A DNA stretch of 64,000 bases from Vibrio panuliri. GTDB lineage: Bacteria; Pseudomonadota; Gammaproteobacteria; Enterobacterales; Vibrionaceae. The notes below the pieces were generated by a model that was not told the DNA's origin, made no database searches, and saw only the letters and a list, made by a program, of their open reading frames with translations. Position 1 is the stretch's first letter, and the number at the start of each line of letters is the position of its first letter. Positions 1 to 9,127 of this stretch are shown one piece after another. The stretch covers positions 1,426,001 through 1,490,000 of the forward strand of contig NZ_AP019654.1 in NCBI RefSeq assembly GCF_009938205.1, in the 5' to 3' direction. Position numbers and translations under genes: made by a program.

Positions 1-824
1 ACACAACGCACACCACCAGTGGTTTGAATCACCGGCAAGGTGAAATCCATAGCAGTAGCGCCAGCATAGCCAATAGCCGTGCAAGGACGAGTTCGGATAA
101 CCAGAGGGATCAACACCAGGGCAACCAATTCGCGCAGTAGCTCAAGCATAAAGGAGGCGCCGCCATAGACGGGGCCGAATGCGTCACCCATCAATATGCC
201 CGCTAACGAATACCAGCCAAATCCCGATGCCATGGCAAAACCTCGGTAAAGATCAATATCGAGAATCCATGCCGCGATAGCGCCACCAACCAGTGAGCTT
301 ACGATGACAAGTGCTGCAATGCACATCCCTTGCTTATTGATCAAGATCTGCTTGAGAGTCAAACCACTATTTCGTAGTTGAATGCCGATAAAAAACAGTA
401 GGATAAAGAGAATCCACTCACTAGCAGTATCGACCCACGAGAGATCGAACGGTAGCATCAAACCAACCACTAAACCGCCTCCGACTACCAAAATCAGCTT
501 CAGTGATTCCATTGCCATGGAGGAGAGGGGGAGTTGGGTATGTTTGGCATCGGTTTCTAAGGGAATCAACTTATCGACCAGTGGCAATACCGCAATGTTG
601 CAGAGACCCAAACAGATAAAGAAAGTCGCCGTGTAGCTCAATATGGTTTGCAGGTTTTGACTTAAGTTATCAAGCGCGGCAAGGCTCAACCCCATCAACG
701 CCAAAATGACGAACACTAAACGTGCCGTCATCGCATTGATTTGGTCGAGGAGCTTAGAATTAGAAACAGCAATTAAGTACCCCACGACGAGTGGAGCAAA
801 GATAAACATCATCCCTGAAAACAT
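1..824 (-). CDS. lysO: LysO-family lysine exporter, C-terminus cut by window edge
   Basis: Inner-membrane exporter of the LysO (formerly YbjE, DUF340) family, which pumps out L-lysine and toxic lysine analogues. I translated the reverse strand by hand from the ATG at 824; the frame stays open for 274 codons to the window edge. The product is strongly hydrophobic, with eight or so predicted membrane segments. It has the family's conserved end, with ELLRELVALVLIP followed by GATAMDFTLPVIQ. The full family length is close to 300 residues, so only about 25 are missing. It lies 16 bp downstream of the HDOD gene on the same strand, so the two may be cotranscribed. Family assignment rests on remembered sequence features; substrate is inferred. 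Confidence 0.8.
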   Translation of the reverse strand, partial: MFSGMMFIFAPLVVGYLIAVSNSKLLDQINAMTARLVFVILALMGLSLAALDNLSQNLQTILSYTATFFICLGLCNIAVLPLVDKLIPLETDAKHTQLPLSSMAMESLKLILVVGGGLVVGLMLPFDLSWVDTASEWILFILLFFIGIQLRNSGLTLKQILINKQGMCIAALVIVSSLVGGAIAAWILDIDLYRGFAMASGFGWYSLAGILMGDAFGPVYGGASFMLELLRELVALVLIPLVIRTRPCTAIGYAGATAMDFTLPVIQTTGGVRC

Positions 825-840
825 ACGATTTCCTAGCGGG

Positions 841-1761
841 TTATAGACCGCTCGCAGTGATTAATTCTTGTATTTTGGTATGGAAGTCACTATCGCTTAA
901 ATTGGTTAACTTGTACAGAATATCTGCGCCGGTGACATCGACCTCTACCACATGTTCGTCGATGTTTTCATCTTTACGGCGGAACATCAGTATGTGGTTA
1001 GCAATACGCGCAACATCCAGATAAGAGACATCGAAATCTAACTGTTGAGTATTCTCATTCATTGCAACATCGATAAAGTCACGGTCAAACCCCCATTTCT
1101 CGAGTACGAGACGGCTAGCAGCTGGACAAAGGGCGTTAAAAATTCGAAGCGCCAGCTCACTGTCGAGGTAATTGCCGTTCTCTAAATAGAGATAGTATTC
1201 GTGAACGATGCAAAACAAGCCAATATCAGCCAGTAGACCTGTCAGTAATGCTTTATCGGTAACGAGATGTAAGTACTCTGGGTCATTAGTTTGGCGAAAT
1301 TCTTTGGTGACCATCACCATGGTGGCGGCAAGTTCTTTGGATGAGTACGCACTTTGACGCAGTACGTGGTTACACTCCATAGAAAGATTGACCGAGTTCT
1401 TGAGTTGCTCAATTGCTTGAGCGGTGACAATGTCACGTACGCGCACGATGCCCAATCGAGAAACGGCCGTCACCACTTCAGTGCATTGAATATTGCGTCG
1501 GTTAAAAATCACTGAGTTCGCCACACGAATCACCGCAGCGGTGAGGCCAGGATCTTCAACTAAGCAGTCCGCAACATCCATGACCGTGGTGCTGTCTGAT
1601 ACACAAAGTTTTTGAATCTTTGTGACCACTTCAGGGATTGGGGGTAAGGTGATTTTTCCAGATTCAATGGAGGATTCAAGGAATGCAGCAAACTCGCTCT
1701 GGATTCCTTTTTCTATTAAAGCTCGATTTTCCGGTAGCCAATAAAATGATAAATGAGTCAT
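841..1761 (-). CDS. HDOD domain signalling protein
   Basis: 306-residue soluble protein with an HDOD domain, a divergent HD-type fold without phosphohydrolase activity that is common in bacterial signalling proteins. The domain spans roughly residues 25-230, beginning with LPPIPEVVTKIQKL and continuing through the helical core with DPGLTAAVIRVANS, the usual HDOD signature. No GGDEF, EAL or receiver domain is fused to it. The C-terminal 75 residues are less conserved. The gene sits upstream of lysO on the same strand and is divergent from the TfoX-family gene. Role is unknown; Vibrio HDOD proteins often act in c-di-GMP or motility networks, but nothing here shows that. Confidence 0.85.
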   Translation of the reverse strand: MTHLSFYWLPENRALIEKGIQSEFAAFLESSIESGKITLPPIPEVVTKIQKLCVSDSTTVMDVADCLVEDPGLTAAVIRVANSVIFNRRNIQCTEVVTAVSRLGIVRVRDIVTAQAIEQLKNSVNLSMECNHVLRQSAYSSKELAATMVMVTKEFRQTNDPEYLHLVTDKALLTGLLADIGLFCIVHEYYLYLENGNYLDSELALRIFNALCPAASRLVLEKWGFDRDFIDVAMNENTQQLDFDVSYLDVARIANHILMFRRKDENIDEHVVEVDVTGADILYKLTNLSDSDFHTKIQELITASGL

Positions 1762-2130
1762 AGTAACGTTATTATGTGTTTTATGGGCAGAGTGTACCGT
1801 CTATATCACTTATCTAGCAATGGGGGGAATGTGCTAGCGGTGATATTTTAGTCAACAATTTAACTCACTTCGAAAAAGCGAAACTCGGGTCTCAAAAAAG
1901 AGCCATATTTTATTTTATGTGATACTAGTCCCATAAAATGCGTTTTTGAGGCTCATTGATGTGAAGTTTGACCTGACTTAATTCGTTTCGTTAACTATCA
2001 TTTGAGCTATTAAATGCTGTCTAAATTAAAAATTTTACATAAAGACAGAATAAAAAAATTTTTCGCTTAATTTATGCTGCTATGTCTGGAGATCGCCAAT
2101 AATCGGGGAAGATTAGAAGGATCAAAGGAA
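1762..2130. other. Divergent intergenic region, possible structured leader
   Basis: 369 bp between the HDOD gene (leftward) and the TfoX-family gene (rightward). It is AT-rich and has no convincing ORF. A nested inverted repeat lies at 1900-1954: GAGCC (1900-1904) pairs with GGCTC (1950-1954), and ATTTTATG (1912-1919) with CATAAAAT (1932-1939). This could be a hairpin in a long leader or a terminator-like element. I looked for the c-di-GMP-I riboswitch that precedes some Vibrio tfoY genes and saw no recognisable core. Confidence 0.4.
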
Positions 2131-2712
2131 ATGACAGAGCAATCGTTTATTCAATATGTTAGTAAATACGGTGACTTCCAAAAACGTTCAATGTTTGGAG
2201 GTACGGGTTTGTTCAAGGATGACGCAATGTTCGCCCTTTTGAGTAACGAACATGTGTTTATTCGTGGAGGAAATAACTTAGATGCAGACTTGTGTGCTTT
2301 AGGTTGTGAAAAATATCGCCATGTTAAGAAGCAAACTACGGCAACCGTGAACTACTATGACATTAGCCACTTGTTCAATTCTCGTGATGAGAAGCTGGAT
2401 GTATTGGTTAAAAAGTCAATCGATTATTCTGTAACTCAACGAGAGTTCAAACGTTCATCTGCTAACCGTCGTTTGCGTGATCTACCAAACATGCAATTGA
2501 CTCTTGAACGTATGGTTAAAAAGTCGGGCATCGATGATGTTGATGAGTTTATCGAACTAGGCGCGGCGCAGGTCTTTTCACGCGTTAAGCAAACGTACGG
2601 CAGTGATGTTGACGTTAAGCTGTTGTGGAAATTTGCTGGCGCGATTGACGGTGTGCATTGGAAACTAATCCAAGAACCACGTAAACGTCAGTTATTGGAG
2701 AGCTGTCAGTAA
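2131..2712 (+). CDS. TfoX/Sxy family regulator
   Basis: 193-residue TfoX/Sxy-family protein. Family members work with CRP to switch on natural transformation (TfoX) or type VI secretion and motility (TfoY) in vibrios. The TfoX N-terminal domain occupies about residues 1-90, with RSMFGGTGLFKDDAMFALL and IRGGNNLD, and the C-terminal domain about 105-190, with LRDLPNMQLTLERM and FAGAIDGVHWKLI. I place the start at 2131 rather than an upstream in-frame ATG at 2074, because AGAAGGA lies about 9 nt before 2131 and the homology begins there. No c-di-GMP riboswitch core was seen upstream, which mildly favours a TfoX-type over a TfoY-type gene, but I do not assign a symbol. Confidence 0.88.
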   Translation: MTEQSFIQYVSKYGDFQKRSMFGGTGLFKDDAMFALLSNEHVFIRGGNNLDADLCALGCEKYRHVKKQTTATVNYYDISHLFNSRDEKLDVLVKKSIDYSVTQREFKRSSANRRLRDLPNMQLTLERMVKKSGIDDVDEFIELGAAQVFSRVKQTYGSDVDVKLLWKFAGAIDGVHWKLIQEPRKRQLLESCQ

Positions 2713-2792
2713 CAGATAGCCTGATTTCCTGATGTGAACACTGAACTTCTGTAAAGCGAGTAGGGTAGCAGCGCTAGCCAATCGAATTTTAG

Positions 2793-2823
2793 AGCCGAGC
2801 AAATTGCTCGGCTTTGTGTTTTT
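2793..2823 (+). terminator. Rho-independent terminator after TfoX-family gene
   Basis: Perfect 8-bp stem AGCCGAGC / GCTCGGCT with a 5-nt AAATT loop, followed by TTTGTGTTTTT. It is placed 80 bp after the TfoX-family stop codon. Confidence 0.85.
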
Positions 2824-2885
2824 GCTGCTTAGAAATAAGCAACTGAGTTAGCCACGTTTTCACAGCTCGTCGTTTGACCGAACCT

Positions 2886-3014
2886 CTACGGTATCACTAC
2901 TTTTAAGTCCTCATTTATAAAGCCTATCACGCTGTCTATCCAACCTTGTCTTTGCACTTCGTAATGATTCATCGTTTTGGCGATGACTTTTTCTACCCAT
3001 CTCTTACTGGACAT
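2886..3014 (-). CDS. Possible 42-residue protein or coding remnant
   Basis: Short reverse-strand ORF from ATG at 3014 to a stop at 2886. The predicted peptide starts MSSKRWVEKVIAKTMNHYEV, is rich in charged and aromatic residues, and reads like real protein rather than random translation. I see no good Shine-Dalgarno sequence. It lies alone between the TfoX-family terminator and the LysE-type gene. It could be a small gene or the remains of a longer one. I recognise no family. Confidence 0.3.
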   Translation of the reverse strand: MSSKRWVEKVIAKTMNHYEVQRQGWIDSVIGFINEDLKVVIP

Positions 3015-3104
3015 TGTGGCGAAAATCTGGTCAATTAGGGTTGTTAATAGGAAGTTAACAAGGTCCTTTGGGATAAAGGGGAACGTCAGCTAGGAGCAAA
3101 ATGT

Positions 3105-3734
3105 ATGAGTATGGAAACTTGGGCGATTTATTTTGTCGCGATTTTGATTTTGACCGCCTCGCCAGGGCCAAGCTCTTTGTTATGTATGACAAAGGGGGTA
3201 ACGCAGGGGTTTAAGGTAGGCTTGTATACCGCATTAGGAAGCCTGACCGCTATTACGATAATACTCACATTGTCCTTTACAGGATTAGGTTTAATCATTG
3301 CCTCGTCAGAGTGGGTATTCAACGTTATAAAGTATCTTGGCGCAGCGTATCTTATCTACCTAGGTGTGCGCGCAATTATGTCGAAAGAAGAGCAGTATCA
3401 ACTGCAAGAGTCCCATTCTTCACAACGTCTTTCACCTTTTAAGCACTATGCCTCTGGTTTTATTGTTGGTAGCAGCAACCCGAAAGCCATTTTGTTTTTT
3501 ACTGCATTGTTCCCTCAGTTTATTAACCCAGAACAATCGCTCGTTAGCCAGTATGTGATCTTCACTGCCACATTTATGGTGATGGAACTTGCATGGTTGG
3601 CAATTTATGCCTTTCTGGGCGCAAAATCATCCAGTTGGTTGTTGGCTAAAGGCCGGGCTAAGTTATTTAACCGCGTCAGTGGCGGCGTGTTCATTGGTGC
3701 TGGCACAGTTTTGTCTACCGCAACAAAAGCTTAA
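3105..3734 (+). CDS. LysE/RhtB family amino acid exporter
   Basis: 209-residue inner-membrane protein of the LysE/RhtB superfamily, exporters of amino acids and related metabolites. The N-terminal signature ASPGPSSLLCMTKGVTQG is the family hallmark, followed by GAAYLIYLGVRA and SNPKAILFFTALFPQF. Six hydrophobic segments fit the usual topology and the length is typical. An AGGAG lies about 9 nt before the chosen ATG. It appears to be a single-gene unit. The substrate cannot be told from sequence. A second member of the superfamily lies at 32335-32973 but is clearly diverged. Confidence 0.9.
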   Translation: MSMETWAIYFVAILILTASPGPSSLLCMTKGVTQGFKVGLYTALGSLTAITIILTLSFTGLGLIIASSEWVFNVIKYLGAAYLIYLGVRAIMSKEEQYQLQESHSSQRLSPFKHYASGFIVGSSNPKAILFFTALFPQFINPEQSLVSQYVIFTATFMVMELAWLAIYAFLGAKSSSWLLAKGRAKLFNRVSGGVFIGAGTVLSTATKA

Positions 3735-3805
3735 GTGACTCGCAATAGTTTGAAAGTAGGTCTGTTAAAGTGAAAATCTCTTTTCTCTTTGACGTGAGCT
3801 TTTAG

Positions 3806-4054
3806 ATGCCATCAGGAAATATGACTGAAATGGCGATGAGTGGTTACTTGTTAATCCTGATCGCCATTATTATTTTTTACCCATTTGCTTTAGTCGCAGT
3901 GCAGATGATTTTTTATAGCGATGTATTTAAAAAGAAATATACTCGTTACCTAAATTGGTTGGTGTTGTGTCTGTTTGCTTTCAGTTTGGTGATGCATTTG
4001 CAAACGGAAGTCATTTACGGTGAAGAGTTATTGAACTGGTTGTCAGACCAATAA
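3806..4054 (+). CDS. Small two-segment membrane protein
   Basis: 82-residue hypothetical protein with two predicted membrane helices, about residues 12-37 (LLILIAIIIFYPFALVAV) and 47-66 (LNWLVLCLFAFSLVMHL), joined by a basic loop FKKKYTRY. The in-frame MTEMAMSGYL a few residues in could be the true N-terminus. It lies 72 bp after the LysE-type gene and 200 bp before the chemotaxis receptor, on the same strand. I recognise no named family and cannot assign a function. Confidence 0.6.
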   Translation: MPSGNMTEMAMSGYLLILIAIIIFYPFALVAVQMIFYSDVFKKKYTRYLNWLVLCLFAFSLVMHLQTEVIYGEELLNWLSDQ

Positions 4055-4256
4055 ACTGCTTGCTCATCTGACTTTTGAAACGTCTGTCTCATCCAGTAAT
4101 AAAAACAGTTAAATCTATTAAATTGCATTCATATTATAAATAAACTTTGTGGTTGTAAAATGTTCAAAGTATATAAATAACGCGGAATTTTCGTGCGTGA
4201 TGTTTTGTTTGTAGCTAAAATTCGCGCTCTTACTATTCTGTCTTGCTACGAACATA

Positions 4257-6140
4257 ATGAACTTATCACTAAAACAAAAACTAATTGGTGCTAGCCTATT
4301 GGCAGTGATGCTAATGGCAGGTGCTTTAACTTGGTTGTCTGCTGGACAACTTTATGAGCAAACTCGAAATGGAATGTATGCGCGTGCTGAAAGTATGGGG
4401 GCTACTGCAGCAACGGGTATTTCTGATTGGGTGACTGTGCGTGAGGATATCGCCACAGCCTTTAACCGTTACTCAGAGCAACCAGATGTTTTGCCATTTT
4501 TACAACAAGCACGTGTTGCTGGGGGTTTCGACGACATTTTCTTAGGTACGCCTGCTGGTGAGATGCTCCGCTCTCGCCCAGAACGTAACCGCGCAGATTA
4601 CGATCCGCGTACTCGTCCTTGGTACAAGGATGCGTCTCGCGCTGGCAAGCAAATCATCACACCTGCGTATCAGGATGCGATTACTGGCTCTTTGCTGGTG
4701 ACTATTGCTGAACCTGTGCACAACAATGGTCAGTTGATTGGTGTGGTTGGTGCTGACGTGTTGATTGATCAACTGATCAATGATGTGATTAGCCTTGATG
4801 CTGGTAAAAACGCACACGCGATGCTTATCGACATGCAAACCGGGACATTCTTAGCTCACCCAAATAAATCTCTTCTGCTTAAGCCTCTATCTTCACTGGC
4901 TCCTGAACTTAATATGGATTTAGTTGAGTCGTACGCGAAATCAGGCAGTATCAAAATTGTTGAGCGTGAAGGAAAAGAGAAGCTATTTTACTTCAAGCCA
5001 ATCCCAGATAGTCATTGGATGTTTGCGATCGAAATGGATCGTGACACCGAAGAGGCTGCTTACACACAAATTCTGACCGAGCTATTTATTACAGCAGCAG
5101 TGATCACACTATTAGTTGGTGTTGCTGTGTTCTGGTTGGTGAGTTACCTATTCCGTGATCTACTGCGTGTCTCTCAAGCTCTTGAAGATATCGCTTCTGG
5201 TGATGCAGATTTAACTCAACGCCTTGTGCCACATAGCCAAGATGAAGTGGGTCGCCTAGCAACCAGTTTCAACACCTTTGTTGGTAATATGCACCAGATG
5301 GTGACGAAACTAAGCCATGTATCAGCCTCTCTGAGCGAGCAAGCGAAAACAACCGCTCAACAAGCAGAAGAACGCAGCACGCGTATTCGCACTCAGCAAG
5401 ATGAAATCAACATGGTGGCGACGGCTGTGAACGAAATGGCAGCAGCCACGCAAGAAATTGCGGGTAATGCTGACAATACTGCGCAGCACTCATCGCAAGC
5501 TGTTGAAGTGTGTGGTCATGGCGGTCAGCAAGTGGTGCAGACTCAATCGTCAATCCAAAACTTGGCCCGTGAAGTGGAAGTAGCAACCCAAGTTATTCAA
5601 GAACTTGAAGAGCATGGTCACAGCATCAATACGATTTTGTCGACCATTCAGGGTATTGCAGAGCAAACGAACCTACTTGCGCTGAACGCGGCAATTGAAG
5701 CGGCTCGCGCGGGAGAACAAGGGCGTGGCTTTGCTGTGGTTGCTGATGAGGTGCGCGTACTAAGCCAACGCACTCATTCTTCAACGCAAGAAATCCAACA
5801 AATGATTGAGACGCTACGAGCAACGACGTCAAGAGCTGTGGGTATTATGAGTGATAGCCGCCAACTGGCTGATACTAGTGTGGTTGACTCTGACTCTGCG
5901 GCAATCAGCCTGACTCAAATTCAGTCAGCGGTTGAAGCGATCAGTGATATGGCGACGCAAATTGCCTCTGCAGCGGAAGAACAGGCATCAGTGACATCAG
6001 AGATCACGCGTAATACCATCGGTATTCGTGATGTATCACAAGATCTGGCAGATGAAGCGAATGAAGCGGCACAACAAGCTTCTCAGTTGTCTCAGCTTTC
6101 TTACGAACTAGAGAATGAAATCAATCGTTTTAAACTCTAG
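4257..6140 (+). CDS. Methyl-accepting chemotaxis protein (dCache type)
   Basis: 627-residue inner-membrane chemoreceptor. Predicted layout: a first membrane helix at about 10-30, a periplasmic double-Cache ligand-binding region at about 35-270 (with RPWYKDA and VVGADVLID, typical of dCache_1), a second helix at about 278-298, HAMP at about 300-355, and a cytoplasmic signalling domain. The hairpin tip near residues 465-500 carries the invariant [19 protein letters not shown]. No C-terminal pentapeptide for CheR binding is evident; the protein ends NEINRFKL. It would signal through CheA/CheW encoded elsewhere. The dCache domain suggests an amino acid or other small-molecule ligand, but which one is unknown. 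Confidence 0.95.
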   Translation: MNLSLKQKLIGASLLAVMLMAGALTWLSAGQLYEQTRNGMYARAESMGATAATGISDWVTVREDIATAFNRYSEQPDVLPFLQQARVAGGFDDIFLGTPAGEMLRSRPERNRADYDPRTRPWYKDASRAGKQIITPAYQDAITGSLLVTIAEPVHNNGQLIGVVGADVLIDQLINDVISLDAGKNAHAMLIDMQTGTFLAHPNKSLLLKPLSSLAPELNMDLVESYAKSGSIKIVEREGKEKLFYFKPIPDSHWMFAIEMDRDTEEAAYTQILTELFITAAVITLLVGVAVFWLVSYLFRDLLRVSQALEDIASGDADLTQRLVPHSQDEVGRLATSFNTFVGNMHQMVTKLSHVSASLSEQAKTTAQQAEERSTRIRTQQDEINMVATAVNEMAAATQEIAGNADNTAQHSSQAVEVCGHGGQQVVQTQSSIQNLAREVEVATQVIQELEEHGHSINTILSTIQGIAEQTNLLALNAAIEAARAGEQGRGFAVVADEVRVLSQRTHSSTQEIQQMIETLRATTSRAVGIMSDSRQLADTSVVDSDSAAISLTQIQSAVEAISDMATQIASAAEEQASVTSEITRNTIGIRDVSQDLADEANEAAQQASQLSQLSYELENEINRFKL

Positions 6141-6158
6141 AACCTAAATGATGAATCC

Positions 6159-6187
6159 AGCCCAGACTTTAGTCTGGGCTTTTTTTT
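6159..6187 (+). terminator. Terminator after chemoreceptor gene
   Basis: Strong hairpin AGCCCAGAC / GTCTGGGCT with a short TTTA loop, then eight T residues. It begins 19 bp past the chemoreceptor stop codon. Confidence 0.92.
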
Positions 6188-6213
6188 ACCAGTAATCGGC
6201 GTGTGTTAATATA

Positions 6214-6228
6214 TTTCCAATTTGGAAA
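6214..6228. promoter_or_regulatory. Palindrome upstream of yjjI, candidate operator
   Basis: Perfect 7-1-7 palindrome TTTCCAA-T-TTGGAAA, 77 bp before the yjjI start. It does not match the FNR (TTGAT-N4-ATCAA) or ArcA consensus well. It could be a regulator site in the yjjI promoter region. No regulator is identified. Confidence 0.35.
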
Positions 6229-6305
6229 ATAGTGTTTTATCTAATTTCAATTGTGGACAAGAGTCTCTCACCATAAAATCCTTAAAAATTATAAGGAATA
6301 CTCAC

Positions 6306-7847
6306 ATGTCACACACTCTAGATTCATTCCAACAGCGCGTTCGTGAAATCATCACGGATGTAAACCTAAACCCTAAACAGAAAAACCAGTTCCTCGCATC
6401 GACCGCAGAATCAAGCCAACCATATATGGCGGTTTCAATCGATGTCGAAAAGGCAATGGAAGAGGGCGTCTTGTGTGACATGTTTGAAGGTAACGCACCG
6501 TTCAAACCACGTTACGTACTGCCAGATTACGCAAAGTTCCTTAAGCAAGGCTCAAAGTACCTTGAGCTAGAGCCTGCGCAAGACTTTGATGATGCGCTAA
6601 ACCTACTGACGATTCTTTACCACCACGTACCTTCTGTTACCAATATTCCAGTTTACCTAGGCCAACTGGATGACGTGCTGATGCCTTATGTGGGTGACCT
6701 CTCTGAGCAGCAAGTTTACGCCAAGTTAAAACGTTTTTGGATCATGCTGGATCGCACATTGCCAGATGCGTTTATGCATGTGAATATCGGCCCACAAGAC
6801 AATATTATTTGCCGTACCATTTTGAAAGTGGATGCAGAGCTTAAGCAAATTGCACCTAACCTGACCTTTATGTACGACCCTGCAATCACTCCAGACAGTC
6901 TGTTACTACAAGCGACAACCAATATCTGTGAATGCAGCAAGCCACATATTGCTAACTACCCAGTACACGCACAAAGCTATGGTGACAAGAACTTTGGTAT
7001 CGTTAGTTGCTACAACTCATTGCCTCTCGCGGGTGGTGCGAACACGCTTGTTCGTATGAACCTAAAAGAAGTGGCGAACAAAGCCCAAAATGCACAAGAT
7101 TTTCTAGATAACGTATTACCACAATACAGTGCGATTATGATTGAGCTGATTGACGCTCGAAGCAGCTTCCTACATGAAGAGTCAAACTTCTTTAAAGGTT
7201 TCTTGACTGAGGAAGGCTTGATCAACGAATCACGTTTTGCACCTATGTTTGGTATTTTTGGTATGGCTGAAGCCGTTAATGTTTTGCTTGAAAAAGAGGG
7301 CAAACAAGCGCAATACGGCCACGCAGCAGAAGCGAATGAACTTGGTCACGCCCTTTCAGCGAAACTGGCAGAAATTGTAGAGAGCTCACCAGTGAAATAT
7401 GGTCTAGAAGGTCGTTCTCTGTTGCACGCTCAAGGTGGTATTAATATCGATGAAACCACCACTCCGGGTGTGCGCATTCCTTACGGCTCTGAGCCAGACC
7501 CTGTGACTTATGTGCAAGCTACAGCCGCTCACCACAAGTATTACACATCAGGCATCAGCGATATTTTGACGATTGATGAGACCGTAAAATCAAACCCAGA
7601 AGCGATGTTTAACCTATGCAAAGGGGCACTAGCGATGGGGTACCGTGAGTTTACCGCTAACGTTGCTTCAAACGACTTGGTACGTGTTACGGGCTATATG
7701 GTGAAGTTGTCGGATATTGCTAAGTTTGCACAAGAAGGTTCACGTACAAACACGACATTCCTTGGTGCAGATGCGGCAAAATTCACCGGTATTATGGACC
7801 GTGCGCCGCGTGTTGTTAGCATGGAAATGCAACCAACATACAAGTAA
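6306..7847 (+). CDS. yjjI: YjjI-family glycyl radical enzyme
   Basis: 513-residue glycyl radical enzyme of the YjjI family, a short relative of pyruvate formate-lyase and anaerobic ribonucleotide reductase whose substrate is not settled. The C-terminal radical loop contains RVTGYM, with Gly463 the probable radical site about 50 residues from the C-terminus. I start at ATG 6306, preceded by AAGGAAT, rather than at an in-frame ATG at 6222, because similarity begins with MSHTLDSFQQRV. The activase gene yjjW begins 2 bp after the stop, so enzyme and activator form one operon. It would be made and active only without oxygen. Confidence 0.93.
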   Translation: MSHTLDSFQQRVREIITDVNLNPKQKNQFLASTAESSQPYMAVSIDVEKAMEEGVLCDMFEGNAPFKPRYVLPDYAKFLKQGSKYLELEPAQDFDDALNLLTILYHHVPSVTNIPVYLGQLDDVLMPYVGDLSEQQVYAKLKRFWIMLDRTLPDAFMHVNIGPQDNIICRTILKVDAELKQIAPNLTFMYDPAITPDSLLLQATTNICECSKPHIANYPVHAQSYGDKNFGIVSCYNSLPLAGGANTLVRMNLKEVANKAQNAQDFLDNVLPQYSAIMIELIDARSSFLHEESNFFKGFLTEEGLINESRFAPMFGIFGMAEAVNVLLEKEGKQAQYGHAAEANELGHALSAKLAEIVESSPVKYGLEGRSLLHAQGGINIDETTTPGVRIPYGSEPDPVTYVQATAAHHKYYTSGISDILTIDETVKSNPEAMFNLCKGALAMGYREFTANVASNDLVRVTGYMVKLSDIAKFAQEGSRTNTTFLGADAAKFTGIMDRAPRVVSMEMQPTYK

Positions 7848-7849
7848 CA

Positions 7850-8728
7850 ATGACCTTAGTTTCTCAAAAGCAGGCGATTGTTAACCGCATTTTGAATTTC
7901 TCATGTGTTGATGGACCAGGCAATCGTCTGGTCATTTTTCTTCAAGGCTGTAATTTCAAATGCATTAACTGCCATAACCCTTATACCATCAACCATTGTG
8001 ATCACTGTGGAGATTGTGTGAGTGGGTGCCCGACTCATGCTTTAAGCTTCAATCAGCAGAATAAAGTGGTGTGGGATGAGAGTCTTTGTACCCAGTGTGA
8101 CCAATGCTTAGATATTTGTCCAAGTCACTCAAGCCCTAAAGTGAAACACTGCAGTGTTGATGAGATGCTTGCTCTGATTCGCAAGCAGCATGTTTTCCTA
8201 AGTGGTATTACCGTTTCTGGTGGGGAAGCGACCTTGCAGTTACCGTTTATTGTGGAATTGTTTAAAGCGATCAAAGCGGATCAAGAGCTTTGCCACTTAA
8301 CCTGTTTTATCGACAGTAATGGCTACTTAGCCGAGACAGGTTGGCAGCGTGTATTGCCTTACCTTGATGGGGCGATGATCGATCTAAAATCTTGGCAAAA
8401 TGAGACTCATCAATGGCTGGTGGGACGAGACAATCACCGTGTGATTCAATCCATTCGTTTATTAGCCTCAGCAGGCAAGTTGCACGAGTTGAGACTTCTT
8501 CATATTCCGGGAAAAAGCGATTTAGACCAAGAGATTGAAGCTATCTCAACGTTGATTAACGAGTTACCCAATGAGGTTAAAATTCGTCTGAACGCTTTTC
8601 AACATCATGGCGTTGTTGGAGAAGCGCTCACTTGGCAGAAATGCTCCAAAGCGCAGATGGAAGTTTTTTATCAGAGCTTGCAGGCGAAAGTGTCTAACTC
8701 AATAATGTTACCAAGCGTTTATATCTAG
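7850..8728 (+). CDS. yjjW: YjjW glycine radical enzyme activase
   Basis: 292-residue radical-SAM activating enzyme that would install the glycyl radical on YjjI. The radical-SAM cluster motif is Cys34-x3-Cys38-x2-Cys41 in GCNFKCINCHNP. It is followed by two ferredoxin-like [4Fe-4S] motifs (CDHCGDCVSGCP and CTQCDQCLDICP), as in other PFL-activase-like proteins. A SAM-binding GGE (VSGGEATLQ) follows. The start lies 2 bp after the yjjI stop, indicating translational coupling. Length and order match the enterobacterial pair. Confidence 0.93.
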   Translation: MTLVSQKQAIVNRILNFSCVDGPGNRLVIFLQGCNFKCINCHNPYTINHCDHCGDCVSGCPTHALSFNQQNKVVWDESLCTQCDQCLDICPSHSSPKVKHCSVDEMLALIRKQHVFLSGITVSGGEATLQLPFIVELFKAIKADQELCHLTCFIDSNGYLAETGWQRVLPYLDGAMIDLKSWQNETHQWLVGRDNHRVIQSIRLLASAGKLHELRLLHIPGKSDLDQEIEAISTLINELPNEVKIRLNAFQHHGVVGEALTWQKCSKAQMEVFYQSLQAKVSNSIMLPSVYI

Positions 8729-8771
8729 CCATATCAAAATGCCGGAGTTCTTCGGCCATTAAATCAAAGTT

Positions 8772-8800
8772 AAGCTGCTCCGTAGTCGAGCAGCTTTTTT
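8772..8800 (+). terminator. Terminator of yjjI-yjjW operon
   Basis: Hairpin with arms AAGCTGCTC and GAGCAGCTT and a short CGTAGTC loop region, followed by a T tract. It starts about 44 bp after the yjjW stop. Confidence 0.9.
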
Positions 8801-9010
8801 GTGCCTGAAAATTACCTCACCCCAAAGCCCAACCCAAAGGACATTAGTAAGAATTGAATTCTCTGTTTTGTCCGTATTGCGCTTGCTAACCTTATGAAAT
8901 ATATTCACTTTTTTAGGGGGTAGGTGTGCATTCGAGAACTCTATAAGTTCCAGATTCTCACTTTTATCCAGAGGTGATAGTCACAAAGTAAGGTTTGATG
9001 CAGTGCAATT
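8801..9010. other. Intergenic flank between yjjW and the cassette array
   Basis: I see no ORF of substance and, notably, no integron integrase, although the attI-proximal end of an array with this orientation should lie here. The stretch contains ordinary AT-rich sequence and no clear terminator or RNA gene. Confidence 0.5.
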
Positions 9011-9094
9011 TGTTGATTAACTTGGGTTTGTACGAGAAAATCGACCGAAGAAATAGTGAGGGCTGAAGTGCATTAGTGAGAATTCAGTCTAATA
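9011..9094 (+). repeat. Left copy of an imperfect repeat bounding the cassette array
   Basis: About 84 bp that closely resemble 32205-32287 at the other end of the array. Shared blocks are TGTTGATTA, a GACC-A core, ATAGTG then GGGCTGAAGTG, and TTCAGTCTAATA. The first cassette core site (GTTAGTTC at 9099) begins 5 bp after this copy. It may be an attI-like or secondary insertion site, or part of a duplication made when the array was acquired. The relation to a true attI cannot be settled without the integrase locus. Confidence 0.5.
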
Positions 9095-9127
9095 CACTGT
9101 TAGTTCTTTCAAATAATAGTAGAATAT

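Noticed and set aside
1775..2130. c-di-GMP-I (GEMM) riboswitch before the TfoX-family gene
   Set aside because: I looked for the conserved core and tetraloop-receptor pattern and did not find them.
8729..9127. Integron integrase at the left end of the array
   Set aside because: No frame of useful length on either strand; the interval is only 400 bp.
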